Origin: Pseudalkalibacillus sp052246725
GTDB taxonomy: Bacteria > Bacillota > Bacilli > Bacillales > Fictibacillaceae
Reading direction: 5' to 3' (one strand)
DNA length: 64,000 bases
Assembly (NCBI GenBank): GCA_052246725.1
Contig: JBQQCL010000001.1
The notes below the pieces were generated by a model, which did no database searches, was not told where the DNA came from, and saw nothing but the letters and a program-made list of their open reading frames with translations. The position numbers and the translations under genes are program-made. This document shows positions 60,907 to 64,000 of the stretch, one piece after another. Each line of letters opens with the position of its first letter. The stretch's first letter is position 1.

Positions 60907-62313
60907 TCACCATCGTGATTTTCTTCTTTCAATCATGTCTTTTACGATCATTCCATTTGTTCCGCCAGTAACCTTGCGTCGGTCAATGAAATGCTTTGGG
61001 CAAACAACCTCTTCCCAGTCCTCTTGCGAAATTTTCACCTCTTCCATCCACTTGTTGACTTCTGCAGCCGAGAGCTCATATAATTCTTTATTTATGGTAT
61101 CTGTTCTTTTGGCAATTTGGCTGGCAGTATGATGAGCCTTCCTGAACGGTATCTCATATTTCCTTGCCAGGACATCTGCTAAATCTGTAATTGTAATCAT
61201 ATTCTCGCGAGCTTGCTGAAAAGCGCGATCGCAATTGAAACTCATGGTTGATACGACTGCTCTCATAAGCTTGAGCACACGAAGGCTTTTTTTGAATCCA
61301 TTATATAAATGTGGCTGTAAATCATCTTCTGTATCCACGATGTCACCATAAGGCGTGTTATGGATCATCTGAAGGACAGTCATGCCCTCTCCTACTGCAC
61401 TGCTTGCCAACGCGCGGCAATGCTCGATTGAAACTGGATTCCTTTTTTGGGGCATGATACTGCTGATTTGTACATAGGCATCCGATACCCTTAAAAGACC
61501 TACCTCTTTTGAAGCCAATCTTAAAAACTCTTGGATCCAACGGCCCATATTCGTCATTAAACTGATGTTTGCCTGACTGGCATCAATCAAATAATCACCT
61601 GTTGCGATTGCATCATAAGAGTTTTCAACCACTCCATCAAAATGGAGGAGTTCAGCAACTCGTTCCCGGTTGATATTGAAACCTGTCGTGGTAATAGCAC
61701 AAGCCCCCATCGGAGACTGGTTCACGATGACCAGAGTATTTTTCAACCGTTGATAATCCCGATATAGATTATCAGAAATTGCTACAAGATAATGCCCGAA
61801 GGTTGTCGGCTGTGCAGGCTGTGTATGGGTATGGGCGGGCATGACCGTATCGATGTGTTCTTCTGCTTGGGTTATCAGTGCATGACCTAACTTCTTCACT
61901 TCCTGAAGCATTTCATTCAAATAATCACGTATCACCATCCGGTACATCGTCTCGCCCAAATCATTCCGACTTTTTGCGATATGCATCTTACCCGCAAGTT
62001 CTTCACCGATAAATTCTGCTATTTTGGATTCGACCAAGAAAAACAAGTCTTCGAATTCAGCTGAATACTCAATCGTGCTCCTGTCCATGATCGAAACTTG
62101 ATCTACTGCATGTATAATCCTTTCAGCTTCTTCTTTAGAAAGAATGGCTTGTTCTTGAAGCATTATGGTATGAGCCCGATGAACCCTCATCATACTTTCA
62201 AATAAATGAGCACGTTGGTCCTGGAATATAGGCATTAACAATTCATTTGCAAAGGTCTTTCCTGGAAAAGAAGAACCATCCTGCTCTTCAAACGTTTCCT
62301 TATACGTTTTCAT
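60907..62313 (-). CDS. Argininosuccinate-lyase-like enzyme of the aspartase/fumarase superfamily
   Basis: The 468-residue protein has the superfamily signature SSIMPQKRNP (about residue 285), the conserved THTQPAQPTT region and KMHIAKSRND near the N-terminal third. In true argininosuccinate lyase, the region after the signature reads as a Tyr-Asn-x-Asp-Leu-Gln block; here it reads TPYGDIVDTEDDLQP, as in paralogues that split other N-substituted aspartates. No argG or other arginine gene is nearby. It is 18 bases from an iron-type ABC permease gene, so the substrate may be an imported amino-polycarboxylate or metallophore (inference). AGAGGTGA precedes the ATG. Confidence 0.85.
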   Translation of the reverse strand: MKTYKETFEEQDGSSFPGKTFANELLMPIFQDQRAHLFESMMRVHRAHTIMLQEQAILSKEEAERIIHAVDQVSIMDRSTIEYSAEFEDLFFLVESKIAEFIGEELAGKMHIAKSRNDLGETMYRMVIRDYLNEMLQEVKKLGHALITQAEEHIDTVMPAHTHTQPAQPTTFGHYLVAISDNLYRDYQRLKNTLVIVNQSPMGACAITTTGFNINRERVAELLHFDGVVENSYDAIATGDYLIDASQANISLMTNMGRWIQEFLRLASKEVGLLRVSDAYVQISSIMPQKRNPVSIEHCRALASSAVGEGMTVLQMIHNTPYGDIVDTEDDLQPHLYNGFKKSLRVLKLMRAVVSTMSFNCDRAFQQARENMITITDLADVLARKYEIPFRKAHHTASQIAKRTDTINKELYELSAAEVNKWMEEVKISQEDWEEVVCPKHFIDRRKVTGGTNGMIVKDMIERRKSRW

Positions 62314-62331
62314 GTTACTTTCACCTCTTTT

Positions 62332-64000
62332 TTACATAGTATTTTCCGATTTCAAACCCAGGAACTTATATGAAATAAACAATACGATGGCGATCAATCC
62401 AACTTGTATCATGCCATATGCAGCAGCTTGACCAAGGTTGAACATCCGCAACTGATTCATGATTTCAATTGATATCGGACGATTACCTAATGTGTATAAG
62501 AGGACTGACGTCGGAAATTCTCCAACAGCTTGGACAAAGGCAAGCAATGTTCCGCTCAATACCCCTGGCATAATGATCGGAAGGACAATTTTACGGAACG
62601 TGTAAAACCACTTTGCTCCTAAGTTCTGGGCTGCTTCCTCAATGGAATCATCCAATTGTTCCAATACAGCTGTAGTCGACCTGACGACCAGAGGGATGAA
62701 CCGTATGAAATAGGCTAATGGTAAAATCCAAAAAGTACCTACCAATGTTTGACCAAACGAAAATGGTGTCGGTTTATTGAAAGCTAAAATCAAGTTCATA
62801 CCCACGACAGTAGCCGGTAATGCCCATGGGATCATCACGAGGATGTCGAGCAGGTTCTTCCCGATGAATTTTCTTTTCACAAGTGCATAAGATGTGATGA
62901 TTCCGAACGCAAAACAACCGAGCGATGCAACAAATGCCATGAATAAACTATTACGCACAGGATCCCAAATCGAAGTATCTTTAAACAAAAGAATATAGTT
63001 TTCCAGATTGAAAGTTGTCGGGTAAATCTGCCACGTCCATGTTCCTTCTGGTACCAATGACAAAATCAATAGGGTTGCATGCGGCAGAAGCAAAATGATC
63101 ATAGCTAGTATACCGAGAACCACCATGACCCATTTCAGAAATGGATTACTTACTTCACTTCGATGTGCTCCAATCCCTTTACTGGCCATCCTGTAATCGC
63201 GGCGATTCTGGAACCATCTCATAAATAACAGAAAGGAGATGGAAACAGCTGATAGAATGACGGATTGTGTAGCAGCCATTTCCAGGTTGCCATTTATTTT
63301 TGAAAAGTAGATTTGGAGGCTCAGTACACGAAAACCACCAGCTAATAGGAATGGTGCACTGAATGAAGCCATCGAAACCATAAAGACAAGTAAAGAAGCC
63401 GCCACTAGAGCTGGTGTCAACAATGGAAAAGTAACCTTCCAAAAAACAGTCCAACGGTTAGAACCAAGATTATAGGCTGCATCTTCAAGCGATGGATCGA
63501 TATTGTTTATAGCAGAAGAACAAGTCATATAAAAATACGGATACATCGTATAGGCATGTACTAATAGAATTCCTGAGACGCCTCCAATACTGAATGGAAC
63601 TTTCGAGAGGTTGAACAGATCTTTAATAGCATTCGGTACTAGTCCAGCTTCTCCATACAGAAACATAAATGACATAACTCCCACTAATGAAGGCAGAACA
63701 ATCGGCATGATTGCCACGCCAGAAAAGAACCTCCGTCCCGGAAAGTCATAGCGGTTGAATATGAACGCAAGAGGTACCCCTATCAATGCACTGAACAATA
63801 CAGATAAGAGGGAGATATAGACAGAGTTCCAAAGTGCCTCTAGATTTGAAGACGCCTTTGCACCGAAAAAGTCTGCATAGTTCTTTATTGTCGCAACACC
63901 ATCACGTTGAAAGCTCTCAATTGTCGTTTCGATTGATGGATAGAGGACATATCCTGCCAGAACTAATATGATCGGAATCAATAATAATGCTGTTTTCCGT
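62332..64000 (-). CDS. Iron-type ABC transporter permease, two fused domains (start beyond window)
   Basis: At least 556 residues are open to the window edge; the frame continues upstream of the TTG at 63981 as RKTALLLIPIIL, so the true start lies outside. There are two BPD_transp_1 domains of about six membrane helices each, with EAA loops near EDAAYNLGSNRWTVFWKVTFP and EEAAQNLGAKWFYTFRKIV (each seen in short blocks). The fused two-domain form is typical of ferric iron (FbpB) and some phosphonate or aminocarboxylate importers. It would work with a binding protein and an ATPase encoded outside the window, and is followed by the lyase gene. Confidence 0.9.
   Translation of the reverse strand, partial: RKTALLLIPIILVLAGYVLYPSIETTIESFQRDGVATIKNYADFFGAKASSNLEALWNSVYISLLSVLFSALIGVPLAFIFNRYDFPGRRFFSGVAIMPIVLPSLVGVMSFMFLYGEAGLVPNAIKDLFNLSKVPFSIGGVSGILLVHAYTMYPYFYMTCSSAINNIDPSLEDAAYNLGSNRWTVFWKVTFPLLTPALVAASLLVFMVSMASFSAPFLLAGGFRVLSLQIYFSKINGNLEMAATQSVILSAVSISFLLFMRWFQNRRDYRMASKGIGAHRSEVSNPFLKWVMVVLGILAMIILLLPHATLLILSLVPEGTWTWQIYPTTFNLENYILLFKDTSIWDPVRNSLFMAFVASLGCFAFGIITSYALVKRKFIGKNLLDILVMIPWALPATVVGMNLILAFNKPTPFSFGQTLVGTFWILPLAYFIRFIPLVVRSTTAVLEQLDDSIEEAAQNLGAKWFYTFRKIVLPIIMPGVLSGTLLAFVQAVGEFPTSVLLYTLGNRPISIEIMNQLRMFNLGQAAAYGMIQVGLIAIVLFISYKFLGLKSENTM

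Noticed and set aside
1..64000. CRISPR arrays, tRNA, rRNA, prophage, toxin-antitoxin or restriction genes
   Set aside because: None seen on reading; the repeats present are palindromic intergenic units, not spaced direct repeats.

Overview
The window is AT-rich chromosomal DNA from a Gram-positive Bacillota bacterium, most likely of the Bacillaceae. Evidence: strong Shine-Dalgarno sequences with frequent GTG/TTG starts, extended -10 sigma-A promoters, WalR-type boxes, tagO, NlpC/LysM hydrolases, a Bacillus-type SecA2 with SlaP, and an SbsC-type S-layer protein. No tRNA, rRNA, CRISPR, prophage or transposase was found.

Layout. (1) 1-4.2 kb, minus strand: cell-wall polysaccharide genes: nucleotide-sugar dehydrogenase (cut by the edge), UDP-GlcNAcA-type oxidase, Wzz-like chain-length protein, DegT aminotransferase, tagO. 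(2) 4.4-7.7 kb, plus strand: secA2 and slaP, overlapping by 11 bases. (3) 7.7-36.5 kb: a block of secreted surface proteins built from enzymes joined to one of two anchor modules. Five carry an SbsC-N-type domain: NlpC/P60 peptidase, M14 metallopeptidase, L,D-transpeptidase, a stand-alone domain, and the large S-layer protein. Six carry a C-terminal triple repeat that resembles SLAP repeats: lytic transglycosylase, two subtilases, two beta-propeller proteins, and a stand-alone module. Two lipoproteins, an acyltransferase and hypothetical genes are interspersed. (4) 37-44.9 kb: a polysaccharide operon (ugd, gtaB, three glycosyltransferases, epimerase, priming sugar-phosphate transferase) and a VanZ-like gene. 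(5) 45-58 kb: small membrane proteins, an amidohydrolase, a LysM/NlpC gene broken by an in-frame stop and its intact paralogue, an ABC-2 exporter with one frameshifted permease, a Nudix hydrolase, an SGNH-like protein and several intergenic palindromic repeats. (6) 58-64 kb: PIG-L deacetylase, an argininosuccinate-lyase-like enzyme and an iron-type ABC permease that runs off the end.

How it may work together (inference). The flanking sugar genes make an amino-uronic-acid polysaccharide, SecA2/SlaP help export the abundant S-layer protein, and the two anchor modules hold the S-layer and a set of peptidoglycan hydrolases, proteases and propeller proteins on the wall. The locus resembles the Bacillus anthracis SecA2/SlaP S-layer system but has no SLH domains and no csaB; anchoring has apparently been replaced by SbsC-N and SLAP-like modules. 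This locus-scale combination is the most interesting content of the window.
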